Assembly (NCBI GenBank): GCA_030148325.1
Contig: JASBTR010000178.1
Location: forward strand, 1 to 61,418
DNA: 61,418 bases
DNA from: Gammaproteobacteria bacterium
GTDB lineage: Bacteria; Pseudomonadota; Gammaproteobacteria; UBA6429; Thiohalophilaceae
Direction of reading: 5' to 3'
This document shows, one piece after another, positions 7,037-16,768 of the stretch. The notes below the pieces were generated by a model that worked only from the letters and a program-made list of their open reading frames with translations, was not told where the DNA came from and made no database searches. The position numbers and the translations under genes are program-made. How positions within the stretch are numbered: the stretch's first letter is position 1; the number at the start of each line of letters is the position of its first letter.

Positions 7037-8347
7037 TTAGTCCTTTGCCGATGCAGGTCGGCGGCAATAGGCGTTTGCCCCGGCATAGCGAGCAGCATCA
7101 CCCAGGTGTTCTTCGATGCGTAGCAGCTGGTTGTATTTTTCCACCCGTTCGCCGCGTGCCGGGGCGCCTGTTTTCAGGTGTCCGGTATCCAGCGCCACGG
7201 TCAGGTCAGCGATAAAGCTGTCAACGGTTTCGCCTGAGCGATGGGAGACGAAGGCGCCCCAGCCATGGTTACGGGCCAGGCGGGTGGCTTCGATAGTTTC
7301 CGTCAGGCTGCCGATCTGGTTGAGCTTGATCAGCACCGCGTTAGCCGCATTCTCTTCGATACCGCGCGCGATGATCGCCGGGTTGGTGCAGAACAGATCA
7401 TCGCCGACCAGTTCGATACGTCCACCGAGTACCTGATTCAGGTGCTTCCAGCCGTCCCAGTCGTCCTGGGCCATGCCGTCTTCCAGCAATACCAATGGAT
7501 AGGCGTCGCTGAGTTTTTCATAGTAGGCGACCATGCCGTTGGCGTCGAGCCGTTGTTTCTCTGTGCGCAGCTTGTATTGTCCGTCCTCGAAGAACTCGCT
7601 GGAGGCGGGATCGCAGGCGATGCCGACATCCTCTCCCGGATGCAATCCCACCTGCTCGATAGCACTAACAATCATTTCAAAAGGTTCTTCATTGGAACGC
7701 ACATGCGGTGCGAAACCGCCTTCGTCACCGACACCGACCGAGAGTCCCTGTTTTGTCAGTAGCGTCTGCAGGGCATGGTAGATTTCGCTGCCCCACTGCA
7801 TGGCCTGGTGGAAGCTGTCCGCGCCGAAAGGGGCAATCATGAATTCCTGAAAATCCGCTCCCTGCCAGTGGGCGTGGACGCCGCCATTGAGAATATTCAT
7901 GTGTGGCACCGGTAGACGGGTTGCGCCCGGCCCGCCGAGATACTGGTACAGGCGCAGGTCGCAGGCGTCAGCGGTGGCGCGCGCCACGGCCAGGGAAACG
8001 CCGAGAATGGCATTGGCGCCGAGCCGGGCCTTGTTGGGTGTCCCGTCCAGTTTAATCATGGCCTCATCGATCGCCGCCTGCCGACGGGCGTCCTGTCCGA
8101 GCAGAGCCGGGGCTATCACATCGTTCACATTGGCCACGGCTTTCAACACCCCTTTGCCGTTGAACCATGCAGCATCACCATCACGCAGTTCGACCGCTTC
8201 AAGGCTGCCGGTGGATGCGCCGGAGGGCACCGCCGCCAGGCTGAGCGTCCCATCGCTTAGCTGGCACTCGACCTCGACGGTTGGGTTGCCGCGGGAGTCG
8301 AGGATCTGGCGCGCCTGAATTTGCTCTATATTAAAAGATCTATTCAT
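7037..8347 (-). CDS. eno: Enolase
   Basis: Interconverts 2-phosphoglycerate and phosphoenolpyruvate. 436 residues, full length. Family motifs are SGASTGSLEAVELRD, DEGGFAPHV, ASSEFF, LEDGMAQDDWDGW, VGDDLFCTNP, LIKLNQIGSLTET and SHRSGET. The substrate loop reads GGVHAHWQGADFQEFM, one residue longer than and unlike the usual GGxHAdNNVDxQEFM. The catalytic positions around it seem kept, so this may be a specialised second enolase; whether another copy exists cannot be seen here. It lies between ppsA (104 bp upstream) and the broken gpm gene. A REP-like palindrome sits just before the ribosome binding site. Confidence 0.94.
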   Translation of the reverse strand: MNRSFNIEQIQARQILDSRGNPTVEVECQLSDGTLSLAAVPSGASTGSLEAVELRDGDAAWFNGKGVLKAVANVNDVIAPALLGQDARRQAAIDEAMIKLDGTPNKARLGANAILGVSLAVARATADACDLRLYQYLGGPGATRLPVPHMNILNGGVHAHWQGADFQEFMIAPFGADSFHQAMQWGSEIYHALQTLLTKQGLSVGVGDEGGFAPHVRSNEEPFEMIVSAIEQVGLHPGEDVGIACDPASSEFFEDGQYKLRTEKQRLDANGMVAYYEKLSDAYPLVLLEDGMAQDDWDGWKHLNQVLGGRIELVGDDLFCTNPAIIARGIEENAANAVLIKLNQIGSLTETIEATRLARNHGWGAFVSHRSGETVDSFIADLTVALDTGHLKTGAPARGERVEKYNQLLRIEEHLGDAARYAGANAYCRRPASAKD

Positions 8348-8359
8348 GGTGTTTTCCCT

Positions 8360-8381
8360 GTAGGTTCGCCTTCAGGCGAAC
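8360..8381. repeat. REP-like palindrome
   Basis: GTTCGCCTTCAGGCGAAC is a perfect palindrome preceded by TGTAG. The same form recurs at 23764, 30574, 30624, 45771, 45790 and 54791, always between genes. Here it lies between ppsA and eno. Confidence 0.8.
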
Positions 8382-8451
8382 AATGTTAGTTTAAGCTCTT
8401 TGAGTTCAATTCCCCGCTGCCCATACAGGTACCTACCCCGCAGATGTCTGC

Positions 8452-10878
8452 CTATTGCCCCCCTTTACCGGCCTCAAGGCTTTTCTCGACCTCCAGCACA
8501 TGGCGGGTGGTGGCGAGCACCGTGTCCGGATTCAGGCTCATGGAATCGATGCCGATTTTGACCAGGTATTCGGCCATCTCCGGGTAGTCGGAGGGCGCCT
8601 GGCCGCAGAGGCCGGAGTGACGCTGGTTGCGCCGCGCGCCTTCCACCGCCAGGCGGATCATTTCTTTTACGCCCTCATCGCGTTCATCGAAATCGAAGGC
8701 GACAATTTCCGAATCCCGATCTACACCCAGAGTGAGCTGGGTGAGATCGTTGGAGCCGATGGAGAAGCCGTCGAATAGTTGCGCGAAGCGGTCGATCAGA
8801 ATCACGTTGTTGGGGATTTCGCACATGACATAGATTTCCAGGCCGTTGTCGCCACGCTTTAATCCATTGTCCGCCATCGCCTGAAGCACCCGTTCGCCTT
8901 CGTCTATCTTGCGGCAGAAGGGGATCATCAGCTTCACGTTGGTCAGGCCCATGTCGTCGCGCACTCGTTTCATGGCCGCGCATTCCAGCGCGAAGCCTTC
9001 GGCATAGGCAGGATGGGTGTAACGGGCGGCGCCGCGAAAGCCGATCATGGGATTGTCTTCTTCCGGCTCAAAGCCGTGCCCGCCCAGCAGGGTGGCGTAT
9101 TCGTTGGTTTTGAAATCCGACATGCGCACCACAACCGGTTTGGGCCAGAAGGCGGCGGCGATGGTGGCGACGCCTTCAGAGAGTTGCTGAATAAAAAATT
9201 CCGCGCCATCCCGGTAGCCGTGGATCAGCGTTTCAATCGCCTTGCGCTCATTTTTATTCTTTACCCGATTGGGGTGGAGCAGGGCCATTGGGTGGGCCTT
9301 GATATATTCATTGATAATAAATTCCAGTCGCGCCAGACCAACGCCATCGTTGGGCAGAAAGCGAGTGGAGAAGGCCAGATCCGGGTTGCCCAGATTGATC
9401 ATGATCTGAGTACGGGGGCGGGGCAGGTTGGACAGATCGGTGCGTTCTACCTTGAAGGGAATCTCACCGAGATAGATCCGACCTTCGTCACCACCGGCGC
9501 AGGAGACGGTGATCGTTTCATCGTCAGGGATGTTGTCGGTGGCATCACTGCAGCCAACCACGGCGGGGATATTTAATTCCCGCGCGATAATGGCGGCGTG
9601 GCAGGTGCGGCCGCCGTGATTGGTGACAATAGCAGCGGCCTGTTTCATTACCGGTTCCCAGTCCGGCGTGGTGGTGTCGGCCACCAGTACTTCGCCGGGC
9701 TGAAACTCGTGCAGATGAGCAACATCAGGAATATAACGGGCCCTGCCGGTGGCGATGTGGGTACCGATGGCATAGCCCCGAGCCAGAATTTTGCCGCCAC
9801 CCTGCAAATGATACTGTTCCAGGATGGTTCCTTTCTGTTGTGAGGCGACTGTCTCCGGCCGCGCCTGTACCAGATAGAGCTTGCCGTCGAGACCATCTTT
9901 GGCCCACTCCATATCCATGGGTTTGGCATGTCCCGCCTGGTCGCTGTAGTGCTGTTCAATTTTGATGGCATAGTCAGCCAGTTGCAGCACATCTTCATCA
10001 TTGATGCAGAAACGCAAACGATCCTGTTCGGGGGTGGGAATATTGCGGGTTGCCTCGCGGGTATGGCCCGTGGCGTAGATCATTTTGATCGCCTTACTGC
10101 CGCGGTGGCGGCGTAATACGGTTCGGTAACCCTGCTCGAAGGTGGGCTTGTGAACATAAAACTCATCGGGTTCGACTGCGCCCTGAACTACGTTTTCTCC
10201 CAGACCGTAACTGCCGGTAATGAAAACCACATCGCGGAAACCGGTCTCGGTATCGAGTGAGAACATGACGCCGCTGGCGGCCAGATCAGAACGCACCATT
10301 TTCATGACACCGATAGACAGCGCCACCTTAAAGTGGTCAAAGCCCTGATCTATACGGTAGTGAATGGCGCGATCAGTAAACAGGCTGGCGAAGCAGCGGC
10401 GACAGGCGTCCAGTAGTGCGGCGTCACCGCTGATATTGAGATAGGTATCCTGCTGACCGGCAAAGCTGGCGTTGGGTAGATCCTCAGCGGTAGCGGATGA
10501 ACGCACCGCCAGACTGAGGCCCTCGCCATATTCCTTGTTTAAGCGCTCAGCGGCCTGGCGAATTTCCAGTTGCAGATCTGCCGGCAGACCGGCACTGTAA
10601 ATGATATCTCGAGCCCTGGCCCCACGCCGCGCCAGATCCTCGACATCATCTGGATCCAGCCCGTCAATTGCTTCGTGCAGGGTGTCCCAGGCGTTGGCTC
10701 GCTCCAGCACATAGCGATAGGCCTGGGCGGTGATAGCAAAGCCGTTGGGGATGCGTATGCCTTTGGGCGTCAGGGTCTGATACATCTCACCGAGTGAGGC
10801 GTTCTTGCCGCCTACCAGCGGCACATCATCGATGCCCAGTTCATTGAACCAGCAGATATAAGTGGCTTTCCTGGTCAT
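8452..10878 (-). CDS. ppsA: Phosphoenolpyruvate synthase
   Basis: Converts pyruvate, ATP and water to phosphoenolpyruvate, AMP and phosphate, the entry step to gluconeogenesis from pyruvate. At 808 residues it matches the family (about 790). The N-terminal nucleotide-binding domain opens with VGGKNASLGEMYQ. The swivelling phosphohistidine domain carries TNHGGRTCHAAIIAREL, with the catalytic His. The C-terminal PEP-binding barrel ends with GLCGQAPSDYPE, with the conserved Cys, and SMSLNPD. AAAGGAT precedes the ATG. It heads the ppsA-eno-(gpm)-fba series. A 9-bp inverted repeat lies between it and the PstS-like gene upstream. Confidence 0.96.
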   Translation of the reverse strand: MTRKATYICWFNELGIDDVPLVGGKNASLGEMYQTLTPKGIRIPNGFAITAQAYRYVLERANAWDTLHEAIDGLDPDDVEDLARRGARARDIIYSAGLPADLQLEIRQAAERLNKEYGEGLSLAVRSSATAEDLPNASFAGQQDTYLNISGDAALLDACRRCFASLFTDRAIHYRIDQGFDHFKVALSIGVMKMVRSDLAASGVMFSLDTETGFRDVVFITGSYGLGENVVQGAVEPDEFYVHKPTFEQGYRTVLRRHRGSKAIKMIYATGHTREATRNIPTPEQDRLRFCINDEDVLQLADYAIKIEQHYSDQAGHAKPMDMEWAKDGLDGKLYLVQARPETVASQQKGTILEQYHLQGGGKILARGYAIGTHIATGRARYIPDVAHLHEFQPGEVLVADTTTPDWEPVMKQAAAIVTNHGGRTCHAAIIARELNIPAVVGCSDATDNIPDDETITVSCAGGDEGRIYLGEIPFKVERTDLSNLPRPRTQIMINLGNPDLAFSTRFLPNDGVGLARLEFIINEYIKAHPMALLHPNRVKNKNERKAIETLIHGYRDGAEFFIQQLSEGVATIAAAFWPKPVVVRMSDFKTNEYATLLGGHGFEPEEDNPMIGFRGAARYTHPAYAEGFALECAAMKRVRDDMGLTNVKLMIPFCRKIDEGERVLQAMADNGLKRGDNGLEIYVMCEIPNNVILIDRFAQLFDGFSIGSNDLTQLTLGVDRDSEIVAFDFDERDEGVKEMIRLAVEGARRNQRHSGLCGQAPSDYPEMAEYLVKIGIDSMSLNPDTVLATTRHVLEVEKSLEAGKGGQ

Positions 10879-10911
10879 AATATCGATCCTTTGAACGTGT
10901 TGGTATCAAAA

Positions 10912-10963
10912 TATGCGAGCGACATGTGTGTCGATGGAGCAGAAACATAGCGCTGCTCGCATA
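10912..10963. other. Inverted repeat in the PstS-like/ppsA gap
   Basis: TATGCGAGC at 10912..10920 is the exact reverse complement of GCTCGCATA at 10955..10963, and a smaller stem, CGACA-TGTG-TGTCG, lies just inside it. The structure starts a few bases after the stop of the PstS-like gene. It could end that transcript or act in the ppsA leader; there is no T-run to make it a clear terminator. Confidence 0.4.
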
Positions 10964-10965
10964 AG

Positions 10966-11898
10966 CTATAGCGGTCTCGCCAGTCTTACATAGCCCGCTC
11001 TGGCCGCAATGTCCTGACCCTCCACTGAAAGAACAAATTCGATAAAGCTTCGTAACAGTGGGGACATGTCCTGTTGTGGCGGTAAGTTATAAGCAATGGA
11101 CAGGCTGCGGGCGAGCGGGTAGCGCCCGCTGCGAATGGCCTCTGGACTCGGCCTGATTGCCGTCCCGTTATCATGGCGCGCGACGGCGACAGTGTGTAAT
11201 TCGGGATCAATCTGTGAGCTGCTGGCAAAGCCGATGGCGGCGCGGTTGTGGCTGATAGCCGCCTGTACAGCGCCGGGGCCGACCATGGCCTGAAAGTCTG
11301 TTCGAAAGTCCCCGCCACAGAGGGCCTTGCTGCGAAACAGGTAATAGGCGCCGCTGTCAGCGTTAAGGCCAAGCGTGGCAATGGACTGCTGTGCAAGTTC
11401 GCCCTTCAGTCCCAGTTCTGCCCAGCGCTGGATGGCTTTGTCGGCGCCACAGCGTCGGGTGCGGGAGAAAATCGCGTCAAGCTGGGGCAGGCTGATCTGC
11501 CTCAGTGGGTTGAGCCTGTTGACGAAGATAGCGACGCCATCATACGCCACCGGCATGACGGTAGGCGCATAGCCGTAGCGATCGATGAAACGCTGTTGCT
11601 GATGTTTACGCAGTGGGGTGCTGAGCAGTACCGCATTGGCGCTGCCGTTGAGCAGGGCTTCCAGGCCCACCGCACTGCCTGAATCGGCTACGCTGAAAGG
11701 GATTGCCGGATAGCGCAGGCGAAAGGCATCGGCCCACAGGCTTACCAGATTGGCGAGGCTGGTCGAGCCGCTGAGCGTGAGAGTTGGCAGTGGCTCAGTA
11801 CTGTCGGCTGCAGCCGGACGTCCAGTGAATAATAAGAGCGTGCTGAGTATGACGAGCAGGATTTGAAACCGTGCAGGCAAACGAAAAATGTCAGGCAT
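10966..11898 (-). CDS. PstS-like phosphate/oxyanion-binding periplasmic protein
   Basis: An N-terminal hydrophobic stretch (ILLVILSTLLLFTG, cleavage likely after AAA) directs export. LTLSGSTSL near the mature N-terminus and SGSAVGLEALLNGSA match the phosphate-binding SBP family, and SRTRRCGADKAIQRWAELG resembles the hinge region seen in PstS-like proteins. The length is about 310 residues. The frame is open to an ATG at 11961, but GAGG lies 9 nt before the ATG at 11898 and the signal peptide follows it directly, so 11898 is preferred. No Pst permease or ATPase genes are near, so a sensory or scavenging role rather than classic transport is possible. Confidence 0.72.
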   Translation of the reverse strand: MPDIFRLPARFQILLVILSTLLLFTGRPAAADSTEPLPTLTLSGSTSLANLVSLWADAFRLRYPAIPFSVADSGSAVGLEALLNGSANAVLLSTPLRKHQQQRFIDRYGYAPTVMPVAYDGVAIFVNRLNPLRQISLPQLDAIFSRTRRCGADKAIQRWAELGLKGELAQQSIATLGLNADSGAYYLFRSKALCGGDFRTDFQAMVGPGAVQAAISHNRAAIGFASSSQIDPELHTVAVARHDNGTAIRPSPEAIRSGRYPLARSLSIAYNLPPQQDMSPLLRSFIEFVLSVEGQDIAARAGYVRLARPL

Positions 11899-11947
11899 GG
11901 CGATGCGCCTCATTTTCCAGGTGCGAAAACAGATCGGAATAAGCGGG

Positions 11948-12637
11948 CTACTGGATTGCATTTTTACTGTGATCCAGAATAAAGTTCATAGCATTGTGCA
12001 GTGATTCGAGGATTTTGTCATAGTCGTTTGTGGTCAGCGGTTTTCTGTGCTGCTGAATTTTGAAAAACAGACGGGATTGTTCCACGATTGCCGCCTGCAG
12101 GGGCAGGTTCAGGCCGTCACAGGTAAGAAAGTGGCGCGCTTTTTTAAGTTCCTCCAGCGCATCACCCTTGCGGTCACCCTGCAGTATCTCCTCGGCGTGT
12201 CCAACCGCCTCCTCGGCAGTGTCCTGCGCATAGTCATCCGGTAAGGCAAGCAGAGCGCTGTGCAGCAGTGGAAACCAGGTCAATAACTGCTGGTTGTTTT
12301 CATTGGGCCTGGCCAGAATAACACTGTCGATTAACAGCGCAGTCCGAGCGCCGGCGCCGCGGCTGGTTGCCTGTTGAAGTACGGCGCCTGCCGCATTCAG
12401 GGTGTTCACCATTTCTGCGAGATCCCCTCTGGCCTGGGCTGCCCGTGATCGCATTATAAGCTCCAGACTGGAAGACAGATCTTCGGCTGTTATCAGAAGG
12501 ATGTCTGCCGCTGGACAGTAGTTGCCCGGAGAGTGAGCGCTGGGTGCAGCGGTTGTCATCCGCAGTGGTGAAACTACTATTAACAGGATGAGCAGGCTGT
12601 AAAAATACAGACGGGTTGAATGGCTGTGCTGTGGCAT
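11948..12637 (-). CDS. Exported YfdX-like helical protein
   Basis: 229 residues with a signal peptide (LYFYSLLILLIVVSP, cleavage probably after TTAA). The mature part is helical and repeats the pattern hydrophobic-x-x-A-x-x-L seen in YfdX proteins: EEAVGHAEEILQGDRKGDAL, then LPLQAAIVEQSRLFF and a final ESLHNAMNFIL. A clearer YfdX member lies at 38256..38918. YfdX proteins are periplasmic, acid-induced and of unclear function. The gene precedes the PstS-like gene and overlaps its longest frame by 14 bp, so they are likely cotranscribed. The family call is tentative. Confidence 0.55.
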   Translation of the reverse strand: MPQHSHSTRLYFYSLLILLIVVSPLRMTTAAPSAHSPGNYCPAADILLITAEDLSSSLELIMRSRAAQARGDLAEMVNTLNAAGAVLQQATSRGAGARTALLIDSVILARPNENNQQLLTWFPLLHSALLALPDDYAQDTAEEAVGHAEEILQGDRKGDALEELKKARHFLTCDGLNLPLQAAIVEQSRLFFKIQQHRKPLTTNDYDKILESLHNAMNFILDHSKNAIQ

Positions 12638-12669
12638 GTTTATCTCCTTGCGTCGTGCAGTTTTATCGC

Positions 12670-14046
12670 TTAATCAGATTTAATTTTCTGAGCCAGATGC
12701 TGAATGGGAAGCACTTTGCTGGTTAGCTTTTCAGCGTTTTCTTCGAGTTTCAAAAATTCCCGCTGGATAAAGCCACGACCACTGATACCGCGGTAGAAAA
12801 ATTCGATCACAAGGCTGGCGCCAATGGTGATCCAGGTGCCATAGAAGGCGTTCCTGCTGGTTTGCCACTGATAGTGGAGCAGGAGGATGAAGACACCGGC
12901 AATAATCATGAAGCCACTGGCAATGATGGTGGGATTGCCGCCGTATTGAGAGCGCAATCGCCAGTGGGCGGCTAATACGAACAGATAGATCACCATAAAT
13001 ACGCTGCTGGTAATGGAGGCAATGCCATTCAGGTTGAACATCAGCGCAAATAGCAGGCCCAGTCCGGCGGTGAGGTAGAATCCCTCCATCGAGCCAAACC
13101 AGATCTTACGTTCGAACAAACGGGGCAGTTCACCGTCGCGGGCCAGCGCATAGGCAACATTGGCGCCGCCGAACAGCGTTGCATTTATAGCTGAGGAGAT
13201 GGAAAACAGTGCGCCGATGGCGACCAGGGAATAGCCCAGGTTGCCGAGGAAGGGTTCCGCCGCGACCGCCAGGGCATCGTCCTGAGCCCTGATTAATTCA
13301 GGCAAAGGCAGGTTACCCATGGCAACGGTGGCGACGGAGATATAAACCAGGGTGACGATAAGAATGCTCAGATAAATAGCGCGAGGCACGTTGCGGCTGG
13401 GGTTGATCATGTTCTCTGAGGCATTGGTTACCAGACCAAACCCCATGTAAGAGAGAAAAAAGATAGCTGTGGCATTGAGAATGCTATGAATGCCCTTTGT
13501 ATCCAGCGCCGGTGTGATCTGCTCTGTTTGAATACTGCCGATGCCAAGCACCACGAACAGGCCGAGAATGCCGAGTTTGATCATCACGATAAAGGACTCA
13601 GCCCTGCCGACGGCAGCAGAACCAAACACGCCCAGCGCGGTAAATACCAGGATCACACCCAGCTCGGTAAGTCCCATACCAATGGCATTTGCAGGCAGGT
13701 GGATGAGCGGCAGCAGATAACCGGCAAAGCCTTTGGCAAACAGGGCAATAGAAACAACATAACTGAACCAGAAGAGGAAGCTCAGACTGCCCGTTATAAG
13801 ATTGTCACCGATGCCTCTGAGAATGAATTCCATGGGCCCGGCATTGGAAATGATGCGCCTTCCCAGCTGCGCATAGGAGTAGGCGACGAACAGGGCGGCG
13901 AGTCCGGAAATCAGGAATACCAGGGGCAGGTTGCTGCCGGCGATTCGTGCACCGAGACCAAAGATAGAAAATATGCTGGCACCGATCATGGTGCCGACTG
14001 CCAGGGCAATGGTCTGCCACAAATTGATTTTTTTATTATCCGGCAT
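12670..14046 (-). CDS. APC-family amino acid/polyamine permease
   Basis: 458 residues with about 12 predicted membrane helices. The first helix carries VGTMIGASIFSIFGLGAR, the GxxxGxxIF substrate-binding signature of APC transporters. VTNASENMINPSRNVPRAI between helices 6 and 7 is also typical. A charged tail of about 40 residues follows the last helix. It is related to the permease at 25467..26777. Substrate cannot be assigned; glutamate/GABA-type antiport would suit acid stress but is inference. A dyad of the shared motif lies about 230 bp upstream. Confidence 0.85.
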   Translation of the reverse strand: MPDNKKINLWQTIALAVGTMIGASIFSIFGLGARIAGSNLPLVFLISGLAALFVAYSYAQLGRRIISNAGPMEFILRGIGDNLITGSLSFLFWFSYVVSIALFAKGFAGYLLPLIHLPANAIGMGLTELGVILVFTALGVFGSAAVGRAESFIVMIKLGILGLFVVLGIGSIQTEQITPALDTKGIHSILNATAIFFLSYMGFGLVTNASENMINPSRNVPRAIYLSILIVTLVYISVATVAMGNLPLPELIRAQDDALAVAAEPFLGNLGYSLVAIGALFSISSAINATLFGGANVAYALARDGELPRLFERKIWFGSMEGFYLTAGLGLLFALMFNLNGIASITSSVFMVIYLFVLAAHWRLRSQYGGNPTIIASGFMIIAGVFILLLHYQWQTSRNAFYGTWITIGASLVIEFFYRGISGRGFIQREFLKLEENAEKLTSKVLPIQHLAQKIKSD

Positions 14047-14103
14047 GGTTAATGCTGCTCTTTGGTTTGTTGTTTTCGACTATTCACAATCTGCCCTAAT
14101 TGC

Positions 14104-14199
14104 GTAGGGGGGGCACGATTTTTGTGCCCACCGGATCACTGGCAGGCCAATTGATCAGCAAAAATTTCCGCGTGGACACAAAAATCGTGCTCACCCTAC
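14104..14199. repeat. Inverted repeat with GCACGATTTTTGTG arms
   Basis: The left arm (14104..14132) holds GGGCACGATTTTTGTGCCC and the right arm (14172..14199) holds CACAAAAATCGTGCTCACCC. The arms are complementary over about 26 bp with few mismatches and are separated by about 40 bp. It looks like a dispersed intergenic element; no gene is readable in the 268-bp gap. Confidence 0.65.
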
Positions 14200-14268
14200 C
14201 GGGCTTGCCGAGGTGCTCCGCTATCCTTGATGCGATAAATTATTCTAGGGATATGTCGGTGGTTACGC

Positions 14269-14284
14269 TGTCATGCAGGTGACA
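14269..14284. promoter_or_regulatory. Crp-family-type dyad upstream of the APC permease
   Basis: TGTCATGCAGGTGACA has both outer half-sites TGTCA and TGACA perfect with a 6-bp spacer; the inner CC is replaced by TG. It is about 230 bp before the permease start and 31 bp past the ATPase stop, the furthest from a start in the set. Confidence 0.45.
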
Positions 14285-14314
14285 ATTTATACATTGTTTA
14301 TTGTCTTTCTGGCT

Positions 14315-16768
14315 TCAATGCCAGTCGTGTACAAAGCGACCCTTGAGCACATTGAGAAAGTGCTGATGGCGCGGTGTACGGTGGCCGAGATGCCGATAGA
14401 CTGCGACTTTGACCAGATCGGTTATGTAAGCGGAGCCGATCGAATAACCCCATATGAGCGCGATTTCGGGCCAGCTGATGGGGGTTATGAGGCCGAAACC
14501 ATAAGCCGCCAGCAGGGTTGCCGCCAGTTTGGTGATGACCGCCGACCAGATCATAATCGGTGCGGGCCAGGGCTGTTTCCAGAAATGATCCTTGCTGCGG
14601 GCAACGAACAGCACCAGGTGCCCGGCGACGGCCATCTTTAGAAAAACGTAGGTCTGGATCTGGCTGACACTTAGATGTAACCAGTCCATGGCGATAAGCA
14701 GCATACCGAAGCTGCCGACGACACCGGTAATGCCCATGGCGGTGGCGACGGTGATTACCTGCTGCATATCCCACCTGACCGGGGTTTTTTCCAGACGGGT
14801 GTGATCGTAGGCGATGGTCATGATTGGAATATCGTTAAAGAAGGCCAGCAGGATGATCATCACGGCGGTGATGGGGTAGAAATCAAAGAAGATCATCGCC
14901 AGCACGACAAAAAACATGATGCGGATGGTTTCGCTGATGCGATAGATGGCATAGGCGTTCATGCGTTCGAAAATACGCCGCGCCTCTTCAATGGCATTGA
15001 TAATGACTGACAGCCCGGGGTTGGTGAGAACCAGGTCGGCGGCGGCGCGGGCGGCATCGGTGGCGCCGCTGACGGCGATGCCCACGTCCGCCTGTTTCAA
15101 CGCGGGAGCGTCGTTGACTCCGTCGCCGGTCATGCCGGTAATATGATTATGCTGCTGTAGCGTTTTGACAAAGCAAAACTTGTGCTCGGGAAACACTTCG
15201 GCAAAACCGTCTGCCCTTTCTACTCGCTCGTTGGCATCTCGGGTTTCGGTGGTCCTGGCATCGTTAACAGGCAGGCTGTTCGCTTTCAAAATATTTGTAC
15301 CAAGCCCGAGTTTGCTGGCAATCTGACGGGCGATGGCGACGTTGTCACCGGTGACCATTTTTACCTGAACACCATGCTCACAAGCACTGGCGATAGTCTC
15401 GGCGGAGTCTTCACGCGGTGGATCGAACAGGGATAGAATACCAAGGAAGATCCAGGGGGCATGCTCCTGTGCCTGGCGTGCGATTCCCAGCGCCCGGTAA
15501 CCCTGGGCGGCGAAGTCGTCTACCACCTTTTGCGCACGCTCCAGTTCGGCGCCCGCCAGTCCGGACAGTTGCATGATGATCTGAGGCGCCCCTTTGCTGA
15601 CTCGAAACGAGGTTCCTTCATCATCGGCTATGGTTGCTTCGGTGCGCTTGTGCACTGGATCGAAAGGCACGAAGGCGATTTGTTTAAAGTGGCTAATATG
15701 GTCCCTGTTTTTGAGTCCATGTAACACCGCTTCGTCGATGGCGTCCCGATCATCCTCTCGCGAAGCCAGGGCGGCGGCCAGCAATACTTCCTGTTCGTCT
15801 TTGGCGTTGAACAGCTCAATCTTGCCCAGTGTGAGCCGGTTCTGGGTCAGGGTGCCGGTCTTGTCGGAACAGAGTATGTCCATACTGGCCATTTCCTCAA
15901 TCGACTCCAGGCGGGTGACGATGGCCTTGCGCTTTGACAGTGCCATCGCACCCAGCGCCATGGTCATGGACAGCACTGCCGGCATGGCGACCGGGATGGA
16001 GGCGACAGTGAGGATAAGTGCGAACTGCACCAGTTCCAGCCATGGAGTTTGACGGTGTAATTGTACCAGCACCAGGGCGATCACCAGCGCCAGACTGACG
16101 TAGATGAGATAGTCGCCGATGGTCAGCACGGCCTTCTGGAAATGGGAGACGGTCTTTGCCTGTTGCACCAGGCTGGCGGTTTTTCCAAACCGGGTGCTCT
16201 TGCCGGTGGCGGTGACCTCGGCCATGGATTCTCCCTGTTTGATGATGGTGCCGGAGAAGGCCTCATCACCCTGCTGTTTGCTGACAGGCAGGGACTCACC
16301 GGTGAGGGCGGATTGATCGACGCTTAGATAATCATCCTGTAGCAGCCTGACATCAGCGGGTATCACGTCGCCGAGGCGTAGACGGACCACGTCGCCCGGC
16401 ACCAGCTGGCTGGCATCGATTTCCTGCCACTGGCCATCACGCAGTACTCGGGCTTTCAGGGCGAGCTGTTTTTTCAACGCGGCTACCGCATTACCTGCGG
16501 TGTACTCCTGCCAGAAGCCGACCCCAGCATTGAAGATCAGCAGGATGATAATGATCCAGAAATCATCCCAGTGCTGGATTAGCGCAGAGAGAATGGCCGC
16601 CACCTCGATCATCCATGGAATGGGTCCCCAGAAGTAGCTCAATAACTTTAATAGCGGTGAGATTTTTTCTTCTTCCAGCGCGTTGGGACCATATTGCTGC
16701 AGCCGTTCGGCTGCCTGTGTCGATGTGAGCCCTTTTATCGGGGCGTTATCGCTGACTGACTCACTCAT
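14315..16768 (-). CDS. Plasma-membrane proton-efflux P-type ATPase (P3A)
   Basis: Pumps H+ out at the expense of ATP, or may run as a cation ATPase of similar fold. At 817 residues it matches the bacterial P3A family. ALTGESLPV (actuator) is near residue 155, the phosphorylation motif [11 protein letters not shown] has its Asp at about 302, and MVTGDN and [20 protein letters not shown] form the nucleotide and hinge motifs. GGAG lies 7 nt before the ATG at 16768, which overlaps the phosphoketolase stop as ATGA; a longer frame to 16792 lies inside phosphoketolase and is not preferred. It is the last gene of the ackA-xfp operon, so ATP from acetate kinase could feed proton extrusion. Confidence 0.92.
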   Translation of the reverse strand: MSESVSDNAPIKGLTSTQAAERLQQYGPNALEEEKISPLLKLLSYFWGPIPWMIEVAAILSALIQHWDDFWIIIILLIFNAGVGFWQEYTAGNAVAALKKQLALKARVLRDGQWQEIDASQLVPGDVVRLRLGDVIPADVRLLQDDYLSVDQSALTGESLPVSKQQGDEAFSGTIIKQGESMAEVTATGKSTRFGKTASLVQQAKTVSHFQKAVLTIGDYLIYVSLALVIALVLVQLHRQTPWLELVQFALILTVASIPVAMPAVLSMTMALGAMALSKRKAIVTRLESIEEMASMDILCSDKTGTLTQNRLTLGKIELFNAKDEQEVLLAAALASREDDRDAIDEAVLHGLKNRDHISHFKQIAFVPFDPVHKRTEATIADDEGTSFRVSKGAPQIIMQLSGLAGAELERAQKVVDDFAAQGYRALGIARQAQEHAPWIFLGILSLFDPPREDSAETIASACEHGVQVKMVTGDNVAIARQIASKLGLGTNILKANSLPVNDARTTETRDANERVERADGFAEVFPEHKFCFVKTLQQHNHITGMTGDGVNDAPALKQADVGIAVSGATDAARAAADLVLTNPGLSVIINAIEEARRIFERMNAYAIYRISETIRIMFFVVLAMIFFDFYPITAVMIILLAFFNDIPIMTIAYDHTRLEKTPVRWDMQQVITVATAMGITGVVGSFGMLLIAMDWLHLSVSQIQTYVFLKMAVAGHLVLFVARSKDHFWKQPWPAPIMIWSAVITKLAATLLAAYGFGLITPISWPEIALIWGYSIGSAYITDLVKVAVYRHLGHRTPRHQHFLNVLKGRFVHDWH

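Noticed and set aside
14104-14199. Intrinsic terminator or MITE
   Set aside because: The loop is too long and no T-run follows; no duplicated target or second copy was seen in this window, so it is listed only as an inverted repeat.
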